Below are positions 50,781-62,570 of a stretch of DNA of 64,000 nt, piece after piece. The notes under the pieces were generated by a model. That model saw only the letters and a program-made list of their open reading frames with translations. It searched no databases and was not told the origin of the DNA. Source of the stretch: Steinernema hermaphroditum (taxonomy: Eukaryota > Nematoda > Chromadorea > Rhabditida > Steinernematidae); contig CM059621.1 in the NCBI GenBank assembly GCA_030435675.1, positions 16,182,001-16,246,000 of the forward strand, read 5' to 3'. Every line of letters begins with the position of its first letter. The stretch's first letter is position 1. The position numbers and the translations under genes are program-made.

Positions 50781-51179
50781 CTCCGTTTGCTCTACCGTTC
50801 CTACCTCTACCGCTCTTCACCTCTCCGATGCCGTCGTGAACTGATGGCATCGCCGCTTGGCACTTGGATGCCGAAGACGGTGCTCTGTACCGAAGAAAGA
50901 AAGGAACCAGCAGTTATGAGGTGATTTTCTACTGAGTGGCAAAAATAAACATGCGGGGCACGACATTGAAAACAAGTGTGCTACAGGATGCCAATAGACC
51001 GTCCCACTGCTGCTTAGAAATTCAGTTTATGAACGTTTAAGCAGTCAATCAACACTTTAAAACTGCACGAGACACAAAATTGAACTTGATACTTATCACC
51101 TTCAACGAATATCTATCAATCAAACAAAGCAAAACGAAGCGGTTCGCCATATTGGACATCAAAATCCGGCCCTAATCCC
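50781..51179. other. No gene seen
   Basis: No supported exon; two short overlapping frames on opposite strands only. Confidence 0.4.
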
Positions 51180-51410
51180 CTGCGCATCAGAGCGCAACAT
51201 CCCTCACATCTATCACTTCCTCGTCGTCATCTCCTTTTGCAATAAATTCGTTTCCTCTCCATCGCCGCACGCTTCAAACAAGAAGCTCCTCGGCGGCGCT
51301 TTGTGTGCAGAGCGCGGATCGCGTTGCCAATTAGGTATTCAAAGAACGCGCGCCGATTGACAATTCGATTCGCGGCGCGCATGACGGCAACGGCTAAAGA
51401 CACCCCTTGC
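51180..51410. promoter_or_regulatory. GC-rich non-coding island
   Basis: CpG-rich stretch with 'gttgccaattaggtattc' and 'cgattgacaattcgattc', sequences resembling homeodomain or CCAAT-type sites, and no exon. Regulatory role inferred. Confidence 0.3.
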
Positions 51411-51829
51411 CATGTTACATGTTCCGTGTATGGAATGAGTGTACAAATAGTGATCTATTAGCGGAGTAAGGCTTTCATGAAACACCCATTTGGACAAAAA
51501 CAAAAATTAAATCAATTTTACGAGTGTACCTTCTCGTATTGCGCGACGTCTCATATGCACAAGTAAGACACTATTTACGTTGATCTTCTTCAGGCTTCGA
51601 CTGGACACGATATTCGAGCACAGCAATCAGCGGTCCCATTAAACCGTGCCTGTCCTAAATGACGGTACGGACACAAAACAGAAAAAAAACAGGAGATTAG
51701 TACTAGTGTATTCGGGAGATAGAGCTCGTAAAACATGGAGGAAAACAGTCCGCTCAAAAACAAACAAAGTATAAAGTAAAACCTCCAAAAATAACCATTT
51801 TTAGGGCGATTATTCCGAACTCTTTGATG
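51411..51829. other. No gene seen
   Basis: No supported exon; minus-strand frames here are A/T-rich and lack splice borders. Confidence 0.4.
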
Positions 51830-52745
51830 GTGACAAAATAGTAACTTCTCGCAAACTCTTGAACCTCCACTGTCCTTCGAGAAATATTCAAAAATGATAT
51901 AAAGCAGAGAGAGAGAGAGAGATTCGCGGCAAATGTTATTTGCTACATGGTACACTTCATATATTTCGGTTAGCGTTACTCTTTAAGACTTGACGTCGGA
52001 CTTGAAGGGACAAGTAAAAAAAAGCGTGGCGGACCAATGAGTGAGTTGATCACATGCATACGATTCCCATCCAAAAATATTCTGAAGCAGTATTCTGATT
52101 GACATTGACGATTGAATGAAACAGAATATGGGGATTTTAGCAGTGATTGCGGGGCCGAAAAAGTAGAATTGAGAGAGCTTTGTGCAGGCTTATTCTGCTC
52201 ATAATATTCATGTAGCTTCATTTCAATCATTGCCTTACAAAAATGACCACTTTTATGAAGCACATGATTCATTCGAACTTCCAACTAACTCCTTGATGGT
52301 GATAACATAGTGACTCCTCGTAAAATCTTGATTGATTCGCCAGGACTCAAAAATAATTGGACAACGAAAAATTTATATAACACTATAGCCATGGCTGTTC
52401 GAGAAACGAGAAGTTTTGAGTTAGAAATGTCCCAAGGCAAAAAATGAAACGTATCATGACTGGAACATTGCAACATGTTTACGAGTTTTTACGAAAATGA
52501 TTTAATGTGCTAGATACTAAGGTTTGTGTGGAATTCTACCAGAGTAGCCTCTTGGAGTGAATGTCAAGAACCTTGTGAACTCATACAGAATTGAAAAAGT
52601 ATTGCAAAAATCGGCAGTGTTCAAGGTATTCGATTTACGGAACACTTATTGCATTATGGCTCATCGAGAAACGAGAAGTTTTGAACGAATGATAGGCGGT
52701 CCTGGGACAAAAATTAAACGTATCATGACTGGAACATTACAAATT
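51830..52745. repeat. Degenerate tandem duplications, about 270 and 490 bp apart
   Basis: 'tttgatggtgacaaaatagt' (51821) recurs as 'cttgatggtgataacatagt' (52292). 'tcgagaaacgagaagttttga' (52399) recurs at 52664, both followed by 'aaacgtatcatgactggaac'. Non-coding. Confidence 0.75.
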
Positions 52746-53439
52746 GAATGGACCGTCTAAAATTGAAAAGTTCTTGTTTCATTTCAGCGGTATCAAAAAT
52801 GCGAGCATGAAACAATGCACATGGTAGCACAAGTGGCGAATACCCCGCGAATGAGGAAAGTACCTTCTTGTAGTCCTAGCTAATGCCCTAGGCGTACTTG
52901 TTGTTATGAAATTGGAAACAGATGCACTTTAAAGTTGAAAGAGCAGCATGAAAAAGTCCAATCTAATAATACTAATTATACGGTAGATGTTGACGACAGA
53001 AAAAGTAACAAATATGAAAAATCAATGGGCATAGCATCTCGCTGAATATCCGAGGACAGCGTCGCAAGCCGAACCAAAGATGGGTCTTCACTCCGTTGAA
53101 TTCAGCCCCCCCAAAAAACGGCTACTTCAATTCCTATAGCGTAGCATCTGAATGACAGTCGAAAGGACTGCGCCGCTTACAAAGTCAGACGCCAAGCCCC
53201 AAAATAGAATGGTAATGTTGTGTGCAAAAATACACTTTTATAATTGTTTATTTCGATGTATTTTCTATGCCTATATGAAATTCGCCAAGTCAAAAGACAC
53301 CCTACGAGATGACACTTTGACTATCCGGAATGAGGAATTTACACTTAAAACGAAAACAGCCCGCAGAGGATAAGTTAAGTGCATTCCGCAACAGCAGCGC
53401 AACCTGATGCTATTGCACTTCTAACAAAGTTTAAGAGTA
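52746..53439. other. No gene seen
   Basis: AT-rich; 53060-53110 has weak similarity to repeat R3. No exon support. Confidence 0.4.
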
Positions 53440-53830
53440 ACCGACATAAAAAACGCATGAAACTCCGCTGATTTCACGACGCATCGCTCAAACCGCCTTC
53501 CGAAAACAACTGCTCCGAATGACCTCCTACTGAGAGCGTGGCTAGGCGTCCGCGACGGCCTGGTGCCATCTGTCCGGCGACTGTCGCTTCGTGCCGTGAT
53601 TGACGAGTTCATTGACGCGCGAAACGTCGCAACAAAACGTCGCAGCTGTGCCACGGGGGGAGGAGGATCGGAGGGCCTGCGTTCTCACGGCTGATCTATG
53701 CGAGTGTCGCCGGACGTGGGAAACGCGGGCGCAGGTGATGAACGGTTGTTTGTTGTGGGATCGACGTATCAAATTGCGCAATTGGCCGCCACTCGCTATC
53801 GGCTATAAAATGGAGACGGTTTTGGGCTCC
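53440..53830. promoter_or_regulatory. GC-rich non-coding island
   Basis: About 390 bp of high-GC DNA ending in 'cggctataaaatggagac', a TATA-box-like sequence near 53805. Open frames on both strands overlap and none has splice sites. Promoter function is a guess. Confidence 0.3.
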
Positions 53831-56129
53831 ACTACAGTGATCCATCTTCAAGGAACACTGTATTATGTATGCAAAAAAAACATGATACATCAAAAATTAC
53901 GATTTACAGGCACAAACTAACAGATAGACCCTTTTTAAGCAAGATTGCCGGTGCACCAAAAATTTGCCGATTTCTGATGGTTATATGAGTCTTGGATAAA
54001 TTACACAGAAATTTCATGACGGTCATGGCGAAAAACGTTTTGAATATTTGTGTGGCACCAAGACATCGAGTCGTCTTTTTTGACTGGATGACTGGAATGC
54101 CAGCCCTAATGAAGACAGATTGGCCATGGCCATCACGAAATATGATAACAAATAACAAAACAACCAAACAACCATTCATCTTTCCTAATGATCAGTCACA
54201 TTTTTCAAGATCGATTTCAATGATAAAAGCGTGAGAAAACGGCTAAAACTCTGTTGTGTGTTGGTCCGCATGAGAATGTTGTTCGAAGGGTCGCATCAGC
54301 TTTACAGTCGGATAAATGAAGATAAACAGGAAGAAAGTTTACTTACTCAAAGAAATATTCGGTTTTTTTTATTTCTCCGACCTCATAGTAATGGCATTGA
54401 AACCCAGATTAAAAATACGTTTAGTAAAGTTTCGGATAAAAGACACTTCATACAAAAATAAAGTTTAAAGTTGAGAAAATCAGCCCGCCCTTCCTTCCCG
54501 ATCTAACGATGCTGAAATCAGTTTCTGGGAAAACCTCGTTGTTTTAGAAAAATAGACCTTAGTCGTGTCGGGACTGGCACACAGCTTCGCTATCTTTATT
54601 TTATATATTCCAAAGAGGTATAAGACAGCCACCGGCACACAGTTTCACATGCTGTTAATCCGTGTGAATCCCTAATAAACCGATATTCACGAGGTGCGAT
54701 GGCGTACAAAAAATATGAAGTTTCAGATAATTCATAGTTTGGCTAAGGACTTGGCTATACCATAGAGTCTAATTAGGTCCAAATATCTAATATAAGATGT
54801 AGCAGCCCTCAAACCACAATAGTAAAGAGGAAACACTGCTGAACATTCAAAAATTGGATTTGTATCCGTGGCGATGATCAGCGACTACTTGACCAAAAAT
54901 TGAAACCTTTTTGTTAACCTGAAGTGTGTATTGGAATTGAAATTTTTCATCAAGACGGATGCTAATCGAAATCAAAATCGAGGTAGTGCCAAAAACCATT
55001 TATGTCTGAGTCTATTTAGGAGAGCTTTCCCGTGATCGGAATCACTTGAGTCCCCACCGAGCGGTCGGGTCGTCCACTCGCTCTCTCCGAGGTTCGCTAA
55101 ATAAGTGACTGAGGTCATTACCCAAAAATAGACCTATCTTAATTGACTTTCAAATGACAGACAATACCAAACAAATCTGACAATTAAAACTCGAAGTAAT
55201 CTTCGTTTCGATGGAGATGGACTATACTGACTACACCGTACGCTGACAGTTTTCCCGAGTGTACCGACCAAATTCCAAATTAAAAAATTAGTTACTCACA
55301 CAATACAGATAATATCGGTGTCTCCTTATCACCGTGGGGGTAGCACAACCGACCATATAACGAGGTACAGTAATCGTTGGAGACTCAATGCCTGAAATTA
55401 TCCAAAAAATAAAGAAATGCACGAAACCTATGACGGAATACTCAGTTTATCGATGTGCTGTCGATCATAGACGCGTGGAAACTACACAACAATACAACAT
55501 TTGTGCATTTGTGGGAAAAATTAGAAGAAACCGCGCCTATATTTTCAAAAATTCAAACTTGCTATGAAAAGTGTTATGAAAAATCTACGGAAGATATATA
55601 TGTTGTGCTTTGGTGAAATAATCGAAAAAGAACAATAACAACTGAAGAGGCCAACACAAGTGGGGTGTTTATGGGCCGTAATCAGAGATTTGAAGAGCGA
55701 AAGGGTGTTCATCTTGACAGTGTTTGCATGATATTTTGACAAATGCAAAAATGATTAAGCTCTTTGTAATCCAAAATATCATATTGAAACCGTTATATTT
55801 ATGGAAAACACACCCAAGAACGAAGAATACATATGAATCTTTCTCATCGTGACCCACCTGCAACAATTTTTAATTTATAAAATATTTGAGTGTCGGAAGC
55901 TCCGAAAACAAAAATGTGATATTGAAACTGTCAAATCGTTGGAAAAGATCTCGCAGAATGAAGTATATTCATCTTGCTAAAGTGCAGCAGATAAAGTGGC
56001 AAAAATTTGGTAGTAGGGTTGCTTTGATTAGATATTCGACGATTTTCGAATATGGGTCGGTCCCTCCGGTCGCTCTCCGAGTGTCCGGTTGGTCTGATGG
56101 TAAACCCTGTAGCATATGTGAGTTTTCCG
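53831..56129. other. No gene seen
   Basis: AT-rich, about eight + strand CAAAAAT copies, no supported exons. A polar patch at 55020-55090 ('ccccaccgagcggtcgggtc') is slightly GC-rich. Confidence 0.45.
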
Positions 56130-56395
56130 GCTTCCAGAGGGAATTGGGACACCCGGAAGCCGTAGTCCCACCACCGCTGACAACAAGATGTCCGACGCCA
56201 GGAATCCCGCTGCGTGAGATGTCATCATTTACGAAGCTTTGCCGTCTCCCAGATGCCCCGTGATGCGCGCCGTCTCCGACCGGTTCGCCGTAAGCGCCAT
56301 GCCAGGGATGAAGCCGGCTACAACGAGACATCCTCTGTTTGTCTATTATTCGGTGTCGTGCAAGGCGTAAGCCTTTGATTCACGAAATAAACTCG
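56130..56395. repeat. Dispersed repeat, family R1 (most complete copy)
   Basis: Contains both the part shared with 1890-2085 and the part shared with 6120-6335, ending in 'cacgaaataaac'. The open frames across it are not conserved between copies, so it is treated as non-coding or long decayed. Confidence 0.7.
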
Positions 56396-57739
56396 TAAAA
56401 CTCGTATTCGAATATGGGACCCATATGGATCACGATACTTCTGTTTTCAAAGAGACAATCAAGCTTGAAATGGTGGAAAAAGTATGTACCACAAAAAATT
56501 ACTCTAATGTGACAAGTCACCGAACTAACAAAAATTGAAAGCATCTTAAAAATTTTATTTATAAGAAGAGAGAAATAAGACCGTCTGAGAACACGCGCCA
56601 CCCACTCAAGTCGAACATGTCCTCGCGGCGTGCCCAGCCGCTCCGATAATGTGAATGCATCTCGTTTGCAGGGAGAAATAACCTCATGAATCTTTCTAGA
56701 GCTGACCAGAGTTAAAAAATAGAAAGGTTTTTAAAGTCTTATAAAAATTGGAGTGATAAAGCAATTCAAAGATCTCAAAAATGCCGATGACATAATAAAC
56801 TCTATGAATGATCGCAATTCGAAATGATCGGAAGTGATCGGAACGAGTCCGCCGACAAATGACAACACTGACCATTCGGGAGGAGCGGCGCGAAAGGGCC
56901 TTTACGAATTGAGAAAAAGGACAGTTACGTTTTTTTTGGACACGTTTTATGAACTGGCCTTGAAGAGGCACTTTAAGAATCAAAATCAAACGACAAGCAA
57001 GCCTCTTTTATTATATCAAAAAGTTCCCTGAAGAGCGAAGCAGGACAACTCGCCGCCGGCCGACTCGCCGCCAGCCAAGTCATCTACTCAAAAAGGGGAT
57101 GTAATTGTTTTATACAAAAATAAATATTAGAACCATTTTAACCATTGAGAATATACACGAAGACTTGGATGTCTAGCACGTCAACCAGCAAAAGCCTTGG
57201 ACTGTGCCAAATGTTCGCACTACACGATGATGAAGATGAGATCAAACTCACCAGAAAATTCAAAGATGTATAGGATCGGGATTAATGGTTAAGAGATCAG
57301 TGTGTAGTTACAAAAGTGACACGAATCAATGATTGATCATCGTCCTTTCAACTTATACAACGGTTGTTCAAATGCCAGAAAGTAAGCTTCACAAGACAGT
57401 TTATAGATGATCCCAAGGAAATAGCACCATATCCTAGTCACGTATACCTCGGTTGATCAAATTCCAGAACGATAGCTTCACTGAAGCTTCACTAAACTTT
57501 AAAAAATGATCTAAGGAAATGGCGTAATCCAGCCACGTCAAAAATTTAGAGGACATCGAGATTAATGCTTAGCAGACCAATACATAAAAGGTAGCTTGTG
57601 ACAAGTCTGAACTAAGACTTAATCATTTGAGGCGAAAAAAATATAAGAGCAAAAAGTGAGCAGCACGGCACAAAAATAAAAACTTTGTGAAATGTTTCCA
57701 GCTCTAAAGGGAGTTTACTTCGCAAAAGACGAGAGAAAC
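56396..57739. other. No gene seen
   Basis: AT-rich; 57040-57080 holds a small GC patch ('cgccgccggccgactcgccg'). No exon support. Confidence 0.4.
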
Positions 57740-59150
57740 GACGTCACGAGAGCAATAATCGTAGTAGAAGAGGCCGCATCATTCACAGCTCCAGAATGCA
57801 TAACCAAAGAGCAAAAATTGAACTAAAGAGCAAATGACGCTAAACGTTCGAAGAAAATCAGATAACAGTTATCGCATATGGCCACATTTTGTCCTCTTGT
57901 GTAGAAAAAAAACATTTCGCAACAATTTAAGGTTTTATACGAATGTTTCTAAATCTTAGCTGGTGTCGAAGTAAAATACGAACGAGACAAGGTCATTGGA
58001 GTGATAATCGTAGTGGAAGAGGCTATATCACTCGCACCTCCCTCCAAACTTCACACCGCGACCAAGTGAATTCTCTCACCATGACCATGTTCAAACTGCA
58101 AGGTTGCAGCGGGAAAAAATAGGCAAATCATGGACATATCATTGTTGAAACATCCCAAGAATATCAACCGAAATAGGAAACGTTAATTTCGGCAAAAATT
58201 GAAATGCCAAAAAGTCCACCTGGTCAAAGCCTATCCATTCTTTTCAGTACTGCCAGCGCGTCCAACAACAGTCCGCCTGCACTGGCTGCCTTCCAGATAC
58301 AATTCGACCAAAGATAAACACTATGTGCAAAAATATCTCGTAAAACTCCAAACTTTGTTGGTTTGGCTTCGAAGGTCAATGTTTGTGACCCAAAATGGAA
58401 CCATAAAGGAGCTCATTCATGTCTATGTGCCATCTATTAAAAGCGAACTTTGTAGGTTAGCTCAAATCTTCGCATATAAGCTCAAAATACAATTATTTTC
58501 TAATTCGTCAGAAGTCCTGTTGTCAACCTGCGCAGCAGTTGCCTTGAGAAGTTTGGAAAATTTGGAAAGTTCCGGAGAATGGGAGGATCAGGGTACATAT
58601 GTACGAAGCAAGACATCTGTGATCGTTTCCAGTGAATACAGATGCACCTTCATTCCTCTTCTAACCGCCATATACATCTAAAAACCGAATAGTTCCTGCC
58701 AAACTGATACATGAAAGAGATAAGGTGGAAGAGACCATATCACTCGCACCTCCCCCTAAACTTCACACCGCGACCAAGTGAATTCTCTCACCATGACCAT
58801 GATGGAAAACAGCAAGAACCACCAGTTCAAGAAGCCAAAAAAAAGAGGAAACTCATTGACATATCATTGTAGGAACCAGAGTTCAGAATCCGTTAGGCCA
58901 TACCAAAAATATCAACCGAAATAGGAAACGTGTCGTTTGGCAAAAGGGTGCATGTATACAAAGCAGGACATTCGGTATCTCTGATCGTCTCTAGTGATCG
59001 CAGATGCACCTTCGTTCCACTTCTAACCTCCACATACATCTACAAATGGGGAAATCGAATATTTCATACAAAGATATAAGGTCATCAGAGTAATAACCGC
59101 GATGGAAGAGGGAAGACTACTTTCAACTGGCAAACTTCGCACCTCGGCCA
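57740..59150. repeat. Degenerate long-period repeat, at least three copies
   Basis: 'cttcacaccgcgaccaagtg' followed by 'aattctctcaccatgaccat' occurs at 58050 and 58762, with weaker partners at 57760 and 59090. 'atatcaaccgaaataggaaac' occurs at 58161 and 58910; 'cagatgcacctt.gttcc' at 58638 and 58997. A 160-codon frame (58199-58681) lies inside but is not preserved in the other copy. Confidence 0.75.
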
Positions 59151-59460
59151 TGCCACCGTCTCTCACCACCTTCGCCATGTTTGCTCGCACCGGATTACCA
59201 CACCCAAATGTCGCACATTAACCCATTAATCGCGCAAGCTCTCCACCACTCGTGCCTCACTAATTACTCGGATTGCGCAACGCGACCATTCCACTCGACG
59301 TTCGCGATCTTCTCGAGATCCAAAACAAACAAGTCGCTCCAGGAGAGCGATTTTTGTCGGCGGTCGCCAATCAACGCCTTCGCGTAACGCTTGAAGAGAA
59401 CGTATGGAAATTCGGGAAATTCGATTATTTTTGCGAAAATTCGGTTTGCTGCATGCATAG
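59110..59460. promoter_or_regulatory. GC-rich island with homeodomain-like cores
   Basis: Contains 'cattaacccattaatcgcgc' and 'ctaattactcggattgc' in a CpG-rich context without an exon. Regulatory role inferred. Confidence 0.28.
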
Positions 59461-60179
59461 AATTACGAAGCGTTAGAGTGGATTCAGAGCTTAGGAATGC
59501 TTGAGTTAGAACGACTTTGAAAGTGAAATAAGCGTTTGAAAGGTAGCGGAAGCTCGCCAAAAATTATAATATTGTATGCCATAAAAATAGTTGTAACCAT
59601 ATACCATTCGATAGAATAGAAAATTCTAAAGAATGAAATTCAACCACAATGAAAAAATACTTCCTTCAGGTATCGAGACCCTTCTAGAAATTTTCCAAAA
59701 TGCACAAAGATCAATTGTGGCATGATTTCGTTGAAGCAAAAACGAGCTCTCGAGAAGCTTCCGCGTTGACCTTCGGCGTCTTTTGGGGTGAAAATGACCT
59801 GGTTCTGCCTAGCCCGGAAATTCCTCCCAAAAACATCACGGATTTCTTCTTCTCAAGGAACTTTTCTGCAACAGTTTGTGGCAATTCTGCGAGTTGCAAG
59901 TGGGTTTTACGGTGAAAATCTTCTCATCGGAAAAACAGGATTCGCTTCAGGGCCTCTGCGTGCCATACTCCTCACTTCTGGAGCCTGGATGCCTGTAACT
60001 CATCCGTTTCCTAGATTAAATAGATTCAGATTCTAAATCTTTTCTAGAACAAAAAGACCAGATAAACACAAATGAAACGCTTGCGGGAGGGAAAATGCAA
60101 AAATGCAATAATATATAATAGGCAATGAGCGATATGCTCAACTGTAACTTGCCTATCGATGGCAGTCAGTCAAAGCTCG
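59461..60179. other. No gene seen
   Basis: Overlapping short frames near 59700-60030 but no consistent splice structure. Confidence 0.35.
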
Positions 60180-61640
60180 TTGGTGACAAAAATCCTCGTG
60201 GAAATACGTATGTTCACCTTGTGTTAATTGGGACGTTTCTAAGTGGCTTGAGAGGGCAATAGGTGACGGGTAGGTGACCACCGGTAATGCCAATGTTCAA
60301 AAATACAACCGACCTGGTGTTTCTTGAGCTTTGTAAAGCTTGGACAACTGCATCTGGCTTCCTAACAATTAGACTATCGAGAAGGCATATCTGACCGCCT
60401 GCAGAGCTACTAGACCCTTGGCACGCGTAAGCTTGAGCAGATCGACTGAAAAGGTCGACAAGGTCACTTCATAAGCGTTTATAAATTGAAAATATGAATA
60501 AATATGTTTCAAACAATTGAGAAAAAACCAAAAATGGAAAATGTGCGTTTATAGACGGTTTGGCAATAAGAGTGTCAATGTAGAAATATATCTGTGAATC
60601 AATACTGGCGAACTAAATGAGTGCGAAATGTCAAAAATTAATAAAAAGAACCTCAAAAAGTCATAGAATTCCCGGGCTTAACCATCCGTATTGAACAAAT
60701 CGTATCGAGATAGATTCTTAGCTTGACAAATGTATTGTTGATTGCCAGTAGTTTGCGTTTCATGACACATTCCATCAAAGCGACCTAGTTTCATCCTAGA
60801 CTGTGACAAAAATCCTCGAAAACATGGAAATGGTTATACCACCTTGTACAAATTGGAACGTTTCCAAATGGTTAGTAAGGGCAACAGGCTGCTTCTTTTA
60901 TTCTACAAAAATTCTTCTAATTTTAAAATTCCAGATTTCGAGCCGAATTAAGATGGTTTCATGTCTTTCAGTCATTCCATATTACCGTTATCCGATCGTA
61001 CTTTAGAAGAGTGATACTGTACTGTACTAATATATCGAAATTTCACCCAAATCGGTGGTATATACCCTCGGTCCCTTGTCACTGATGACTCAAACGATAT
61101 GATCAACGCAAAACATTTTGACGCTGGACGGTATCTGTGAAGCAGTGAAACGCGTGTCAAAAGCATTCACCTTTTCAATCTAACTGTAAATGTTGTTAAA
61201 AACGAATAATAACGTGAGAAAATACGGGTCAACAAAAAGGAATTATGAAAGCTCATCGAACAATTTAAATTTAAACGATTTTGGCTTTAAAATTGGGATT
61301 TTTCATTAGAAACGAGATTGAAAAGCACTAATTTCAAAAATGAATTACACGAACGAGCTCATCTTCGCTCAAAATCGGCTCCGTTCCATGAAGGATAACG
61401 ATCGTGCACAAATCGAAAAAAAAAACGCCGAATCGGTGGTATACACCTTCGATCCTTCTTTGTCAGTCATGACTCAAAAGACGCAGATGTCGAATTCAAA
61501 AATTTTGACGCTGGACGAACTTATGACAAATCAAACCGCGCCAAAAGCGTTAATCTTTTCAATCTGGCTATAAGTGCTGTCAAAAATTGCTGATGATTAG
61601 ATTGACGAACAAAAATGAATTTCATGGAACGAGCTCAACT
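60180..61640. repeat. Degenerate repeats (two families)
   Basis: 'gtgacaaaaatcctcg' with 'accttgt.' and 'attggaacgttt.' occurs at 60183 and 60801. 'aatcggtggtata.acc', 'ttttgacgctggacg' and 'ccttttcaatct' occur at 61050-61180 and 61432-61565. The CAAAAAT word is preserved between copies in the first pair. Confidence 0.7.
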
Positions 61641-62199
61641 TCACGCTTAAGCGAAAGAAAGCGGCCGCTCTCAATTTCCGAATGGTTTTGCTTCTGTCTA
61701 GTGTTTCTTTTTTTAGGCCACCCTGTATAGTCGTCCATGGGCTGTCCATAAATGAAAATAGCCTGTCCATTAGAATGGTCCCGCCGCGATCATGCTTGGA
61801 ATGTCACTTCCGCGAGAATCCAAACAAGACCGTTCAGAAAATGGAGAAGAAAAGCAAAAACCGATCGGTCTCACAAGTCTGAATTTCTGAATGGCCCAGA
61901 GACTTCTTTCTAGGTCTCCCTTTCCTTGGACCACTCTGCGTTTCCGATACAATTATATGCCGCTGTTATGAGGTCTTTGTGAATATATGTAAAAATTGTC
62001 AAAGACGGATAATAACAGAATCAACATGTTTGATTAGCAAAAATGAATTCCACGAATGAGCTCATCTTCAAATTAAGCGCCCTTTTAACAAACGCTCGAA
62101 ATCGACTGCGTTCCTAAAGGCATAACGACCGTTTACAAATCGAAAAACACATTCCATCAAAGCGACGAGCAAACGACCTAATAAAATCCTAATAGTACC
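61641..62199. other. No gene seen
   Basis: 'ggccaccctgtatag' (61715) resembles a mariner-type terminus. 'cacattccatcaaagcgac' (62148) repeats 60769. No exon. Confidence 0.4.
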
Positions 62200-62570
62200 G
62201 CGCCGCCACCAGGCTCCAAAAACGCACTCTCCCCGCTTACCCATAAATATTCATGCGCACTCATCTCCGTCTCATTTGAATATTGATTAAGGTCTCTTTA
62301 AGGCCAATAAAGCGCGCGGGCCGAGAGGTGAAGGTGACCGACCGTTTACTCACTCAAGAAGGGCGCGGCCGACGCATCTTCGGCGGCACATGTTCCCTCA
62401 ATTATTGATGGCTGATTGGCGATTCGTGACAGCGCCGGTGGCCGGATGGGAAATGACGGATTTGATGCGAATCCACCTTGAGACGCCGCCGGCCGACGTG
62501 TGAATGCCCATCGATTGTTTCGGAAATTCGCGTTTTGACGAGCGAAACGGTGATTTATCATCGGGAGCGG
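62200..62570. promoter_or_regulatory. GC-rich island with AT-rich homeobox/POU-like core
   Basis: High-GC flanks around 'ataaatattcatgcgcac', 'catttgaatattgattaagg' and 'aattattgatggctgattgg', which resemble POU/octamer and Hox-cofactor sites. No exon. The best candidate enhancer in the window on sequence grounds; unproven. Confidence 0.38.

Noticed and set aside
55886..56331. Open frames of 120-125 codons on both strands
   Set aside because: Located in dispersed repeat R1; not conserved in the copies at 1.9 and 6.2 kb.
58199..58681. 160-codon open frame on the plus strand
   Set aside because: Lies inside a degenerate repeat; the sister copy near 58900-59060 has indels that break the frame, and there is no splice or start context or recognisable domain.
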